From the NCBI GenBank assembly GCA_019454765.1, contig JACFNR010000013.1:1-59477 (forward strand): a stretch of DNA of 59,477 bases. Direction: 5' to 3'. Within the stretch, counting starts at the first letter, position 1. Each line of letters starts with the position of its first letter. Positions 1 through 6,918 of this stretch are shown piece after piece. This DNA is from Trueperaceae bacterium (GTDB lineage: Bacteria; Deinococcota; Deinococci; Deinococcales; Trueperaceae). The notes beneath the pieces were generated by a model, which ran no database searches, was not told where the DNA came from, and was given only the letters and a program-made list of their open reading frames with translations. Position numbers and translations under genes: made by a program.

Positions 1-509
1 TCCCCGTGCGCGTCATCCCAGGTGGCGTCAACGTCGATGATGACGCGGCCTACGTGCTTGCCCAGGCGGCGCTGGTGGCGCTTAAGCACCGCGTCACTGA
101 AGGCTCGACTGGCGGCCTTGACCCGCGCCTCATCGAAGGCATTCTCGAGGCGCGAGATGGTCGGCTGCGACGCCAGCTCACCGCCGGTCCCTGGGCACCT
201 GCCGAGAAGCAACTGGTGCGTCGGGTCACGCCGCAGCCGGGCCGCGTCGTTGGCGTCCTCGTACCCGTTCCCGATACCGAATACGCGCTGTTGGACGACG
301 CTCAACAGCGAGTGCCTGACCTTGCCTGCCGCCCTCGAGTCCGGCAACGCGCCCGCCACCGCCCTCGTCAACCCCAACCGGACATCCGCCAGCTTCAACA
401 AGAGCGCCCCACCATCAGAGCTGCTGGCGGGCTGGTCGAACACCGCCAGAACCGGCTTCACGAACCCACCCTCGAACAGCACAGACTGCGAAGTGGTAGT
501 CTCTCTCAC
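1..509 (-). mobile_element. IS1380-family transposase, N-terminal part (runs off window start)
   Basis: Read on the minus strand from a GTG at 509-507, the frame stays open to base 1 and begins VRETTTSQSVLFEGGF. It continues through FDQPASSSDGGALLLKLAD and GKVRHSLLSVVQQRVF and on to ELASQPTISRLENAFD and VIIDVDATWDDAHG. This layout is typical of IS1380-family DDE transposases; the final ID-D-T segment would hold the first catalytic Asp. A clear Shine-Dalgarno (GGAGG, 7 nt before GTG) supports the start. The remaining two thirds of the protein lies outside the window, so integrity cannot be judged. A 7-bp inverted repeat (528-534 / 550-556) lies just upstream and may be near the IS end, but I could not fix the terminal repeat. 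Confidence 0.8.
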
Positions 510-610
510 AAGAAGGCCTCCGAATGCTAGAAAGTGCGTCTGGTACACCCTTTCTACCATATCGAAGGCCTTCTCTCCTTACCCACTCATGAATAATCCG
601 CGCTAGAGGC

Positions 611-1141
611 GTGAAATACAGGGAGATCGTGCGCGACATCGCGCTCGACAACTACGGTTTCGTGACCACTAGCGAGGCCGCCGAGGCCGGCGTGCCGGCC
701 GTCGAGCTCCCCAAGCTGGCCGCGCGGGGTGGGCTCGAGAACGTGGCGTACGGCCTGTACCGGGTGACGGACATGCCGGCGACGGTCTTCGACCAGTTCG
801 CTGAAGCGCTCCTGCGCGTGGGAAAGGGGGCGTACCTCTACGGCGAGTCGGTGCTGGCCCTGTTCGGGCTCGCCGACGTGAACCCCCGGACCATCAAGGT
901 GGCCGTCAACCGGCGGGCGCGCCCGAAGCTGCCGCCCTACATCGAGCTGGTCCCGGTGAAGGTCGGCGAGCGCACGACTCACTACGAGGGGCTGGCGGCG
1001 CAGCCGGTAGCGGAGGCGATCTTGGCCTCGCGCGGGCGCATCGAGACTGAGCGGCTACGTGAGGCCGCCAAGCAGGCGCGAGCGGAAGGGCTGCTGACGA
1101 CGGTCGAGTGGCGGCGCGTGAGGCGGGCATTGGCGGCGTGA
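611..1141 (+). CDS. abiEi: AbiEi-type antitoxin (type IV toxin-antitoxin transcriptional regulator)
   Basis: The 176-residue protein has an N-terminal winged-helix segment (MKYREIVRDIAL ... GFVTTSEAAEAGV, residues ~1-60) followed by the AbiEi C-terminal region (GAYLYGESVLALFGLADVNP, residues ~76-95). In AbiE systems AbiEi both represses its own promoter and counteracts the nucleotidyltransferase toxin AbiEii without direct protein binding (type IV). The next gene overlaps it by 4 bp (GTGA), the usual operon order. The start is GTG; a weak AATAAT box lies at 592-597 and there is no good Shine-Dalgarno. Inverted repeats upstream (564-573 GAAGGCCTTC; 528-556) could be operator half-sites, but this is inference. 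Confidence 0.85.
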   Translation: MKYREIVRDIALDNYGFVTTSEAAEAGVPAVELPKLAARGGLENVAYGLYRVTDMPATVFDQFAEALLRVGKGAYLYGESVLALFGLADVNPRTIKVAVNRRARPKLPPYIELVPVKVGERTTHYEGLAAQPVAEAILASRGRIETERLREAAKQARAEGLLTTVEWRRVRRALAA

Positions 1142-1995
1142 GTTACGTTGGCGCGCCGAAGACCGTGCGCTCGCTAGAGCAGCGTATCCGCAACCTCGCG
1201 GGCGGCGAGGACCTGGCTCTACGGCGGCGCATCAGCATGGCGCTGGTGGTGGTCAGCCAGATGTTGCCCGAGGGCGCCATCAAGGGCGGTAGCGCCATGG
1301 CGCTGCGGTACGGTCGAAGGACGCGATTCACCCAGGACGTCGACGCTGCGCTGGTGAAGTCACTAGCCCGGTTCCAAAGCGACTTCGAGCAGTCCCTGGC
1401 AGCAGGTTGGCAAGGGTTCACCGGCAGGTTGATCAAGCGTCCCGCCCCGAAACCGCCGGCCGTGCCCACCGCTTACGTCATGCAGCCCTTCGAGGTGAAG
1501 CTCGACTACCGCGGCCGGTCATGGTGCAAGGTGAAGTTCGAGTTGGGGCACAACGAGCTGGGTGATGCGGACGAGCCGGAGTACCAGCTCGCCGAGGACC
1601 TATCGGACCTCTTCGCCGATGTAGGCTTCGATGCCCCGCAGCCTGCTCCGGTCCTGCGCGCTGAGCATCGGATCGCGCAGAAGCTCCACGCGCTATCTGC
1701 CGAGCGTAGTGATCGCGCACGCGACCTGGTTGACCTACAGCTTCTCGAGCAGCGCGAGGAGCTCGATCTCGTAGCCGTCGCTGCGACGTGCGCGCGGCTT
1801 TTCGATCACCGGCAGCAGCATGCATGGCCTCCGACGATCAGTTTGGGCGCGAACTGGGACACCCTCTACCTCGAGGCAGCCGAGGGCCTGGAGGTGCGCC
1901 CCGGTGTCGAGGAGGCGGTCACGTGGGCGAACGAGTTCATCCAGCGCAACGCGACGAACGGTACGCGGCCATCGTCAGCTAACGAGGGTTTCTAG
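1138..1995 (+). CDS. abiEii: AbiEii-type nucleotidyltransferase toxin
   Basis: The 285-residue protein carries the nucleotidyltransferase signature KGGSAMALRYG followed by RFTQDVDA (the conserved G-S and D-x-D elements), then a helical C-terminal half with IAQKLHAL and DRARDLVDL, as in AbiEii/AbiGii toxins. Family members transfer nucleotides to tRNA or other targets and arrest growth, aborting phage infection. I chose GTG 1138 because it overlaps the abiEi TGA as GTGA, the junction style used across this window; an in-frame GTG at 1108 is possible but would overlap by 34 bp. The length is typical, so the pair looks intact. It sits between an IS1380 element and a decayed integrase next to tRNA-Pro, indicating horizontal acquisition. 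Confidence 0.85.
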   Translation: MSYVGAPKTVRSLEQRIRNLAGGEDLALRRRISMALVVVSQMLPEGAIKGGSAMALRYGRRTRFTQDVDAALVKSLARFQSDFEQSLAAGWQGFTGRLIKRPAPKPPAVPTAYVMQPFEVKLDYRGRSWCKVKFELGHNELGDADEPEYQLAEDLSDLFADVGFDAPQPAPVLRAEHRIAQKLHALSAERSDRARDLVDLQLLEQREELDLVAVAATCARLFDHRQQHAWPPTISLGANWDTLYLEAAEGLEVRPGVEEAVTWANEFIQRNATNGTRPSSANEGF

Positions 1996-2007
1996 TCGGC
2001 CAGCAAC

Positions 2008-2689
2008 TTGAGGGTTCTGGTCGCAGAGACGTGTCCACCGAAGCCGGGAGGACCACCCAAGCGATTTCTGAATGGCTTCGGGAGGTCCCACAAGTGGGGC
2101 GATATCGACCGGGAGAACGGCTGGATCCGCATCGAGCGTAAGCTGACGCTCCTACCGGGCGGGGTGTTTACCTTCGACGAACCCAAGACCGAGGACAGAA
2201 AGCGCGCCGTTCCCCTGTCGCAGAAGATGGCTGCCATCCTCCAGGCGCATCTCAAGCGCCAGGAGGAGCTGCGCGCCTACGACGAGGAGTTAGACCTGGT
2301 CTTCGGTGATCTCAGCGGCCAGCCCGCGGACTCGCGCAACGTCCTGCGCCGCCCCGTGAAGCCAATCGCGAAGCGCGCTGGGATAAGGCGTAGCGTGACG
2401 CTGTACAGCGCGCGTTACTCCATCTTGACGGACGCGACCAACGGGACGCGCGCCCCCCAAGCTGACCTCGCGCGTCATGGGACACAAGCCCGTCACCTTC
2501 TCCGAGGACGTGCACGACGATCCAGACGGCGAGGCCCTGCGCGAGAGCACGGCCCACATGGACGCGTTCCTGCCCGATGCCGACAGCGGTTCCGAGGGAG
2601 AAGAGGCCGCTAAAGTCCCTTGGGACACTCTTTGGGACACTTTGAAGAATCCCGCGCTGATCACCTCGGCGCGGGATTCTCGTGTGTGA
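2008..2689 (+). pseudogene. Decayed tyrosine recombinase (phage/island integrase), N-terminus lost and frameshifted
   Basis: From about 2092 the frame reads KWGDIDRENGWIRIERKL, EPKTEDRKRAVPL, RQEELRAYDEELDLVFGD, then VTLYSARYSILT, the order of a site-specific tyrosine recombinase catalytic domain. The stretch before KWGDID does not resemble an integrase; the N-terminal arm/core-binding domains and the first catalytic Arg are missing. After ARYSILTDATNGTRAP the reading frame moves by one base within a run of six C (2453-2458) and continues as KLTSRVMGHKPVTF down to 2689. The usual HxLRH box is degraded (LYSARYS). A transcript end hairpin (2647-2679) overlaps the 3' end, and the tRNA-Pro 3' end lies 23 bp beyond, the standard integrase/attachment-site arrangement. 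Confidence 0.75.
2647..2679 (+). terminator. Hairpin at the 3' end of the integrase remnant
   Basis: A perfect 11-bp inverted repeat (GAATCCCGCGC 2647-2657 and GCGCGGGATTC 2669-2679) with an 11-nt loop. No T-run follows. It probably ended the integrase transcript; it could also be part of the attachment region next to the tRNA. Confidence 0.55.
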
Positions 2690-2711
2690 CGTCCTGGACG
2701 TCATTTCCTAA

Positions 2712-2788
2712 TGGTCGGGGTGGCCGGATTTGAACCGACGACCACTTGACCCCCAGTCAAGTGCGCTACCAGGCTGCGCTACACCCCG
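2712..2788 (-). tRNA. tRNA-Pro (anticodon GGG), CCA encoded
   Basis: On the minus strand the sequence begins CGGGGTGTAGCGCAGCCTGG and folds as a full cloverleaf. The acceptor stem CGGGGTG pairs with CACCCCG, the D arm has GCGC/GCGC, the anticodon stem is CTTGA/TCAAG with loop CTGGGGG, and the T arm is GTCGG-TTCAAAT-CCGGC. The anticodon GGG reads CCC proline codons. Discriminator A and the CCA end are encoded (2712-2715). The 3' end faces the island with the integrase remnant, so this tRNA is the probable integration site. Confidence 0.95.
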
Positions 2789-2881
2789 GTGTTCCTTCGT
2801 CCCTCACGCGGCGTCGGCTTCGGTGATCGCCGCGCGGGCGGCTTCCGTCAACCTGACCGGCCAGCGTCCAGGCCGGAGAGG

Positions 2882-2910
2882 AGTGTAACACGCGCCAGTT
2901 GGGAACTGAA
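2882..2910 (-). promoter_or_regulatory. Candidate promoter for tRNA-Pro
   Basis: On the minus strand TTCAGT (2910-2905), 17 nt, then TACACT (2887-2882), preceded by TGT. The predicted start would be about 90 bases before the tRNA. The -35 match is weak (3/6). Confidence 0.35.
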
Positions 2911-2940
2911 GCGGTGCTTCGGGCCGGCCGGCGCGGTCTT

Positions 2941-3339
2941 TCAGACCCCACCGGCGACGAAACTGGCGCCGATGCCGAAGGCCATGACGGCGAAGAGGAA
3001 CGCCGAAGCCGTGACGGTCACGGGCGTTAGGCGGGCTCGGCGCACGTCCTCGGGGAGCCAGTAGAAGATGAGGAAGAACAGCAGCGGGCCCAGACCACCA
3101 AGGTAATGGATGTAGAGCTGCTTCGGCCCGAGGCCCTGGTCGAGTAGCTTGATGCCAAGGAGCGCCTGCACGATCAGGCCCACCTGGGCAAGCACCAATG
3201 CGGCTTGACCCCACGCGGGCAGAGGGCGCCGGCGCCAGGCGAGCACGGTGCTCACGACGAGTGCCAGCAAGGTCAGGGCGAGCACCGCCACGCCGCTGAC
3301 CACGTGAGCGGCGGGTGGCAACCATAACGAGTCGATCAT
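2941..3339 (-). CDS. Small four-helix membrane protein of unknown function
   Basis: The 132-residue protein is almost entirely hydrophobic, with four predicted membrane helices (about 9-34, 44-66, 75-95 and 105-130) and a basic RRRP loop after the first. A conserved-looking segment, KQLYIHYLGGLGPLLFF, spans the third loop and helix. I do not recognise a family with certainty. The start ATG has a good ribosome binding site (GGAGG, 4 nt upstream). It lies alone between tRNA-Pro and a divergent VOC gene. Confidence 0.75.
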   Translation of the reverse strand: MIDSLWLPPAAHVVSGVAVLALTLLALVVSTVLAWRRRPLPAWGQAALVLAQVGLIVQALLGIKLLDQGLGPKQLYIHYLGGLGPLLFFLIFYWLPEDVRRARLTPVTVTASAFLFAVMAFGIGASFVAGGV

Positions 3340-3458
3340 CGGTCCTCCACGAGCGCGCCCGGGGCAGGCGCCGTGGCGCCGGCGCCTGCCGTTCGGGACG
3401 CGGCCCGGTGAGCTTACCCCGGACTCCGCTGGACGTCGGTCGGCGGCCGTGGATGCTG

Positions 3459-3464
3459 TAACGT
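3459..3464 (+). promoter_or_regulatory. Leaderless-type -10 box (TAACGT) for the VOC gene
   Basis: TAACGT ends exactly 6 nt before the ATG at 3471 and there is no Shine-Dalgarno, matching the TANNNT pattern of leaderless genes seen repeatedly in this window. Confidence 0.5.
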
Positions 3465-3470
3465 CGGCAC

Positions 3471-4130
3471 ATGGCGCTTCCCGCCGAGCCCACGCTGGAT
3501 CACCTCGTGTATGGCGTCACCGACCTGCCGGCGGCCGTCGAGCGCATCGCGGACGCGACGGGGGTCGCGCCCGTGGAGGGCGGACGCCACCTCGGGCGCG
3601 GAACTCGGAACTTCCTAGCCGGGTTCACGCCGACGGCGTACCTCGAGATCATCGCCCTCGACGCCGAGCACCCCACCGCGGCCGGCACCGCCGTGCCGTT
3701 CGGCGTGGACCGGCTGCGAGAGGACAGGCTCATCGCCTGGGCGGTCCATCCGTCTGGCGCGGCGGCGGCAGCGGCCGAGAGTCGCCGCCTCGGCGCGGAC
3801 CATGGCGACCTGCGGGGCATGTCGCGGCTCACCACCTCTGGCGCGACGCTCGACTGGAGGCTCGCCCTCGCGGAGCCCGACGCGGCCGGCGCGCTCCCGT
3901 GGGGCGGCGTCGCGCCCTTCATCATCGACTGGGGCGCCACGCGCCACCCCGCTGCCGACCTGCCCCGTCTTCGCTTGGCGGGCTTCATGCTCGTCACGCC
4001 CGACGTGACCGCCCTGCGGCAGCTCCTCGGCGCCGTCGGCGCCACGAGCGACCCGCCGCCCAGCATGGTGGCGGGCCCCGCCGGACTCCGCGCGATCATC
4101 GCGGGTCCACGCGGCGAGCTGGAACTGTAG
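3471..4130 (+). CDS. VOC-superfamily (glyoxalase-like) protein
   Basis: The 219-residue protein starts with LDHLVYGVTDLPAAVERI, the typical first strand and helix of a vicinal-oxygen-chelate module, followed by GRGTRNFLAGF and YLEIIAL. This is the layout of the glyoxalase-like (Glyoxalase_3) group, where His in LDH and Glu in YLEI are the usual metal ligands. The second half (GFMLVTPDVTALRQLLGA) repeats the fold. The substrate cannot be predicted. It is followed 45 bp later by a Nudix gene that has its own promoter box. Assignment to the superfamily is firm; any specific activity is not. Confidence 0.75.
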   Translation: MALPAEPTLDHLVYGVTDLPAAVERIADATGVAPVEGGRHLGRGTRNFLAGFTPTAYLEIIALDAEHPTAAGTAVPFGVDRLREDRLIAWAVHPSGAAAAAAESRRLGADHGDLRGMSRLTTSGATLDWRLALAEPDAAGALPWGGVAPFIIDWGATRHPAADLPRLRLAGFMLVTPDVTALRQLLGAVGATSDPPPSMVAGPAGLRAIIAGPRGELEL

Positions 4131-4163
4131 AGCACACCGCGGCGGCCGGACGCCTTGACCCCG

Positions 4164-4169
4164 TATCAT
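4164..4169 (+). promoter_or_regulatory. Leaderless-type -10 box (TATCAT) for the Nudix gene
   Basis: TATCAT ends 6 nt before GTG 4176, the same geometry as for the VOC, luxS and other genes here. It decides the start: the upstream in-frame TTG at 4155 would lie before the promoter. Confidence 0.55.
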
Positions 4170-4175
4170 CCGGTC

Positions 4176-4868
4176 GTGCACCACTCGGCGGCCACCAACT
4201 TGGAACCGCTCGACGTCCTGGGTCCCGATGGCCGGTCCACGGGCGTGGTCAAGGCGCGCGGGAAGGTCCACGAGGACGGCGACTGGCACCGCGCCATCCA
4301 CATCTGGGTCGTCCAGCAGGAGCGCTACGTGCTCCTGCAACGCCGCTCGCGCGACAAGGAGCTCGAGCCGCTCAGGCTAGACGTCAGCGTCGGCGGTCAC
4401 CTGCGGGCGGGGGAGACGCTCCTCGACGCCCTTCGCGAGGCGGAGGAAGAGCTGGGCCTGGAACTCAGGCCAGGGCAGGTTGAGTACCTCGGCACCGCCG
4501 TCTCTGAGAGGCGATACCCGGGCCACGAGCCGCCGCTTCTCGACCGGGAGCACCAGGACGTCTACGTGGTGCGCGACGACCGCCCCCTCCAGGCGTACCG
4601 CCTCCAGGCGAGCGAGGTCGACACCCTCTACGAGGTGCCGCTCGAGAAGGCCATCGCCCTGTTCGAGGCCGGCGAGCCGGTCGCCGCGGCGGGCTACGAC
4701 AGCATGCGCCGCCCCAGCGACGCGCTCCTCTACGCCGCGGACCTCCCCAGCCAGGGGAGGGAGGTCCACCTCGAGGCGCTGAGGCGCGTCGCGGCCTACC
4801 TGCGAGGCGAAGGGGCGCCGGACATCGCCCGGCGCCCCTTCGGCGTCTACACGCCGGCTGACGTCTAG
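4176..4868 (+). CDS. Nudix hydrolase, isopentenyl-diphosphate-isomerase-like subgroup
   Basis: The 230-residue protein has a Nudix box, GGHLRAGETLLDAL then REAEEELGL (residues ~78-100), preceded by HRAIHIWVVQQERYVLLQRRS, the context seen in Nudix proteins related to IPP isomerase/YfcD. The spacer between the first Glu and the RE pair is six residues, not the canonical seven. The C-terminal 100 residues are a family-specific extension. The gene converges on rnj and the two stop codons share a CTAG (4865-4868). The substrate is unknown. The start GTG was chosen from the TATCAT box; TTG 4155 is the alternative. Confidence 0.8.
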   Translation: MHHSAATNLEPLDVLGPDGRSTGVVKARGKVHEDGDWHRAIHIWVVQQERYVLLQRRSRDKELEPLRLDVSVGGHLRAGETLLDALREAEEELGLELRPGQVEYLGTAVSERRYPGHEPPLLDREHQDVYVVRDDRPLQAYRLQASEVDTLYEVPLEKAIALFEAGEPVAAAGYDSMRRPSDALLYAADLPSQGREVHLEALRRVAAYLRGEGAPDIARRPFGVYTPADV

Positions 4869-6739
4869 TTCTCGATGACGGTCGGCACGATGAGGGGCGT
4901 GCGACCCGTCGCCTTCCGGATGTAGCGGCGCACGGGGTAGAAGATGTCGTCGCGGATGTCGCTCAACCGGCGCTTCTCGCGCACGCCCCGCTGCAGGCTC
5001 TCAAGCGCGATGCGCTCCACCTCGTCCTTGAGGCCGTTGTTGCCGTGCACGACGCCGCGCATGATCACCTCGACGGCGGGCGTCTTGCTGGCAAGGGCCA
5101 TGATGACGACCACGCCCTCGGCCGAGAGCGTCTGCCGGTCGCGGATGATGGGCTCGGTCACCTCGTCGCCGGCCTTGCCGACCGTGTCGATGAGCACCAC
5201 GCCGGCGTCGACGCTGCCCGTCACCTTCATGTCGTCGCGGCTCAGCTCCACCACGTCGCCGTTGGCGACGATCATCGTCTTCTGCGGCGGGTGGCTCATG
5301 CCGTCGGCGAGGCGTTGATGGTGCACCTGGTGGCGCATCTCGCCGTGCCACGGGAGGAAGAACTTGGGCCGGGTCAGGTCGAGGATGAGCTTGAGTTCCT
5401 CGCGGCTGGCGTGACCGGAGGCGTGCACCTTGTAGGCGGGCGGGTAGAGCACGTTGACGCGACTGGCGTAGAGCTGGTTGATCACGCGCCCGACCGCCTC
5501 CTCGTTGCCCGGGATGGGGTTGGAGGAGAGGATGACGGTGTCGCCGGGCTTGAGGCGGATCTTGCGGTGCGTACCGTTGGCGAGGCGCGACAGGGCGGCC
5601 ATCGGCTGGCCTTGTGAACCGGTGCACAAGAAGAGTACCTTGTCGTCCTGCAGGTCGCCGATGTCGTCGGAGTTGAGGACGGGGTTGCGCGACTCGATGT
5701 AGCCCAGTTCCTGGGCGATGTTCATCGCCTTGATCATCGAGCGCCCCTCGAGGACCACGCGCCGCCCGTACTTCTCCGCGATGCGCAGGAAGTTCTGCAG
5801 CCGGTGAACGTGCGAGGAGAACGTGGTGACGATCACGCGCCCCTTGGCCTTGGCCACGATCTCGTCCACGGCCATCGCCACGTCGTGCTCGCTCGGCGTG
5901 TAACCCGGGCGCTCCGCGTTCGTGCTGTCGGAGATGAGGAGCAGCACGCCCTCGGCGCCCGCCTGCGCCAGCTTGTGCAGGTGGCTCGTCTTGCCGTCCG
6001 CCGGGTTGTAATCGAGCTTGAAGTCGCCCGAGTGCACCACGCGCCCGATGGGCGTGTGGATGACCAGTCCCGAGTTGTCCGGGATGGAGTGGGTCATCCG
6101 GAAGAAGTCGACGGTGAAGTTCGGGCTGATCTTGACGCGGGCGTCGGTGCTTATCTCGTGCAGGTCGACGTCGGCCTCGCTGAGCTTGAACTCCTCGAAC
6201 TTGCCGCGCAGCAGCCCGAGCGTGAGGCGCGCGCCGTACATGGGGACCTTCGGGAGCAGCCGCAGCATGTACGGCAGCCCCCCGATGTGGTCTTCGTGCC
6301 CGTGCGTGAGGACCCAACCCTTCACCTTGTGGGCGTTCTCGACCACCCAGTCGATCTTCGGCACGATGATGTCGACCCCGAGCATCTCCGTCTCCGGGAA
6401 GGCGAGCCCCCCGTCGACGAGGAGGATCTCGTCGTCGTACTCGAAGGCGAACATGTTCTTACCGATCTCGCCCATGCCCCCGAGGGCGATGACCTTGAGG
6501 CGCTTGTCGTCCGCCGCGCCGGTCCTGGGACCGCCGTCTTGTGGGGCGGTGGCCCGCTGGCCCTGCGAGCGGCCCCGGCCGCGCCGAGCGCGCCCCTCGC
6601 CCTCCTTGGGCTTGGGGGCGTCGTGGCTGGGTGGCGCCGAGGCGTCGGGGCGCGCCGTGCCGGGCCGCCCCTGGGCCTTGTCCTGCTCGGCCCGCCTGGG
6701 CCGGCGTCTACCGGTGAGCTTGCGCTCGTCGTCTGCCAT
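4865..6739 (-). CDS. rnj: Ribonuclease J (metallo-beta-lactamase fold exo/endoribonuclease)
   Basis: The 624-residue protein begins (MADDERKLTG) with an ~80-residue Arg/Pro/Gly-rich disordered extension. The RNase J core follows: KVIALGGMGEIGKNM, the zinc motif HGHEDH (residues 146-151), GDFKLDYNP, SDSTNAERPGYTPSE, the beta-CASP segment FSSHVHRLQNF, and HASGHASREELKLIL. RNase J matures rRNA and degrades mRNA 5'-to-3' in bacteria without RNase E. It is the third gene of an rpsO-pnp-rnj run, so degradosome-type enzymes are clustered. I chose ATG 6739; an upstream in-frame start at 6787 would add 16 basic residues. The basic N-terminus may bind RNA or partners (inference). Confidence 0.95.
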   Translation of the reverse strand: MADDERKLTGRRRPRRAEQDKAQGRPGTARPDASAPPSHDAPKPKEGEGRARRGRGRSQGQRATAPQDGGPRTGAADDKRLKVIALGGMGEIGKNMFAFEYDDEILLVDGGLAFPETEMLGVDIIVPKIDWVVENAHKVKGWVLTHGHEDHIGGLPYMLRLLPKVPMYGARLTLGLLRGKFEEFKLSEADVDLHEISTDARVKISPNFTVDFFRMTHSIPDNSGLVIHTPIGRVVHSGDFKLDYNPADGKTSHLHKLAQAGAEGVLLLISDSTNAERPGYTPSEHDVAMAVDEIVAKAKGRVIVTTFSSHVHRLQNFLRIAEKYGRRVVLEGRSMIKAMNIAQELGYIESRNPVLNSDDIGDLQDDKVLFLCTGSQGQPMAALSRLANGTHRKIRLKPGDTVILSSNPIPGNEEAVGRVINQLYASRVNVLYPPAYKVHASGHASREELKLILDLTRPKFFLPWHGEMRHQVHHQRLADGMSHPPQKTMIVANGDVVELSRDDMKVTGSVDAGVVLIDTVGKAGDEVTEPIIRDRQTLSAEGVVVIMALASKTPAVEVIMRGVVHGNNGLKDEVERIALESLQRGVREKRRLSDIRDDIFYPVRRYIRKATGRTPLIVPTVIEN

Positions 6740-6867
6740 ATGTTCCGTCCCGAGCCGTCCGCGTCCGCGCCTTGCGGCGCGCCTCACGGGCGGCGCGGGC
6801 TCCCTTCGTGTCGCTTGGTCGGGGCCGCGCCTTGCTCGGCGCCGGCCGCCGGTTGGTCGTGCGTGGT

Positions 6868-6889
6868 GGGCGGCGCGTGAGCGCCGCCC
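6868..6889 (-). terminator. GC hairpin between pnp and rnj
   Basis: GGGCGGCGC (6868-6876), loop GTGA, GCGCCGCCC (6881-6889): a perfect 9-bp stem with a tetraloop, 30 bp past the pnp stop. No T-run follows, so it may attenuate, protect the pnp 3' end, or terminate. Confidence 0.5.
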
Positions 6890-6918
6890 GTGAGCCGTGC
6901 CTCAGAGGCGGCGCTACC

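Noticed and set aside
22-606. Long plus-strand open frames over the first 600 bases
   Set aside because: They are shadows of the minus-strand IS1380 transposase, which has the recognisable protein sequence and a good ribosome binding site.
4155-4160. TTGACC as a -35 for the Nudix gene
   Set aside because: It lies only 3 bases before the TATCAT box, far too close for a -35/-10 pair; it also coincides with a discarded TTG start.
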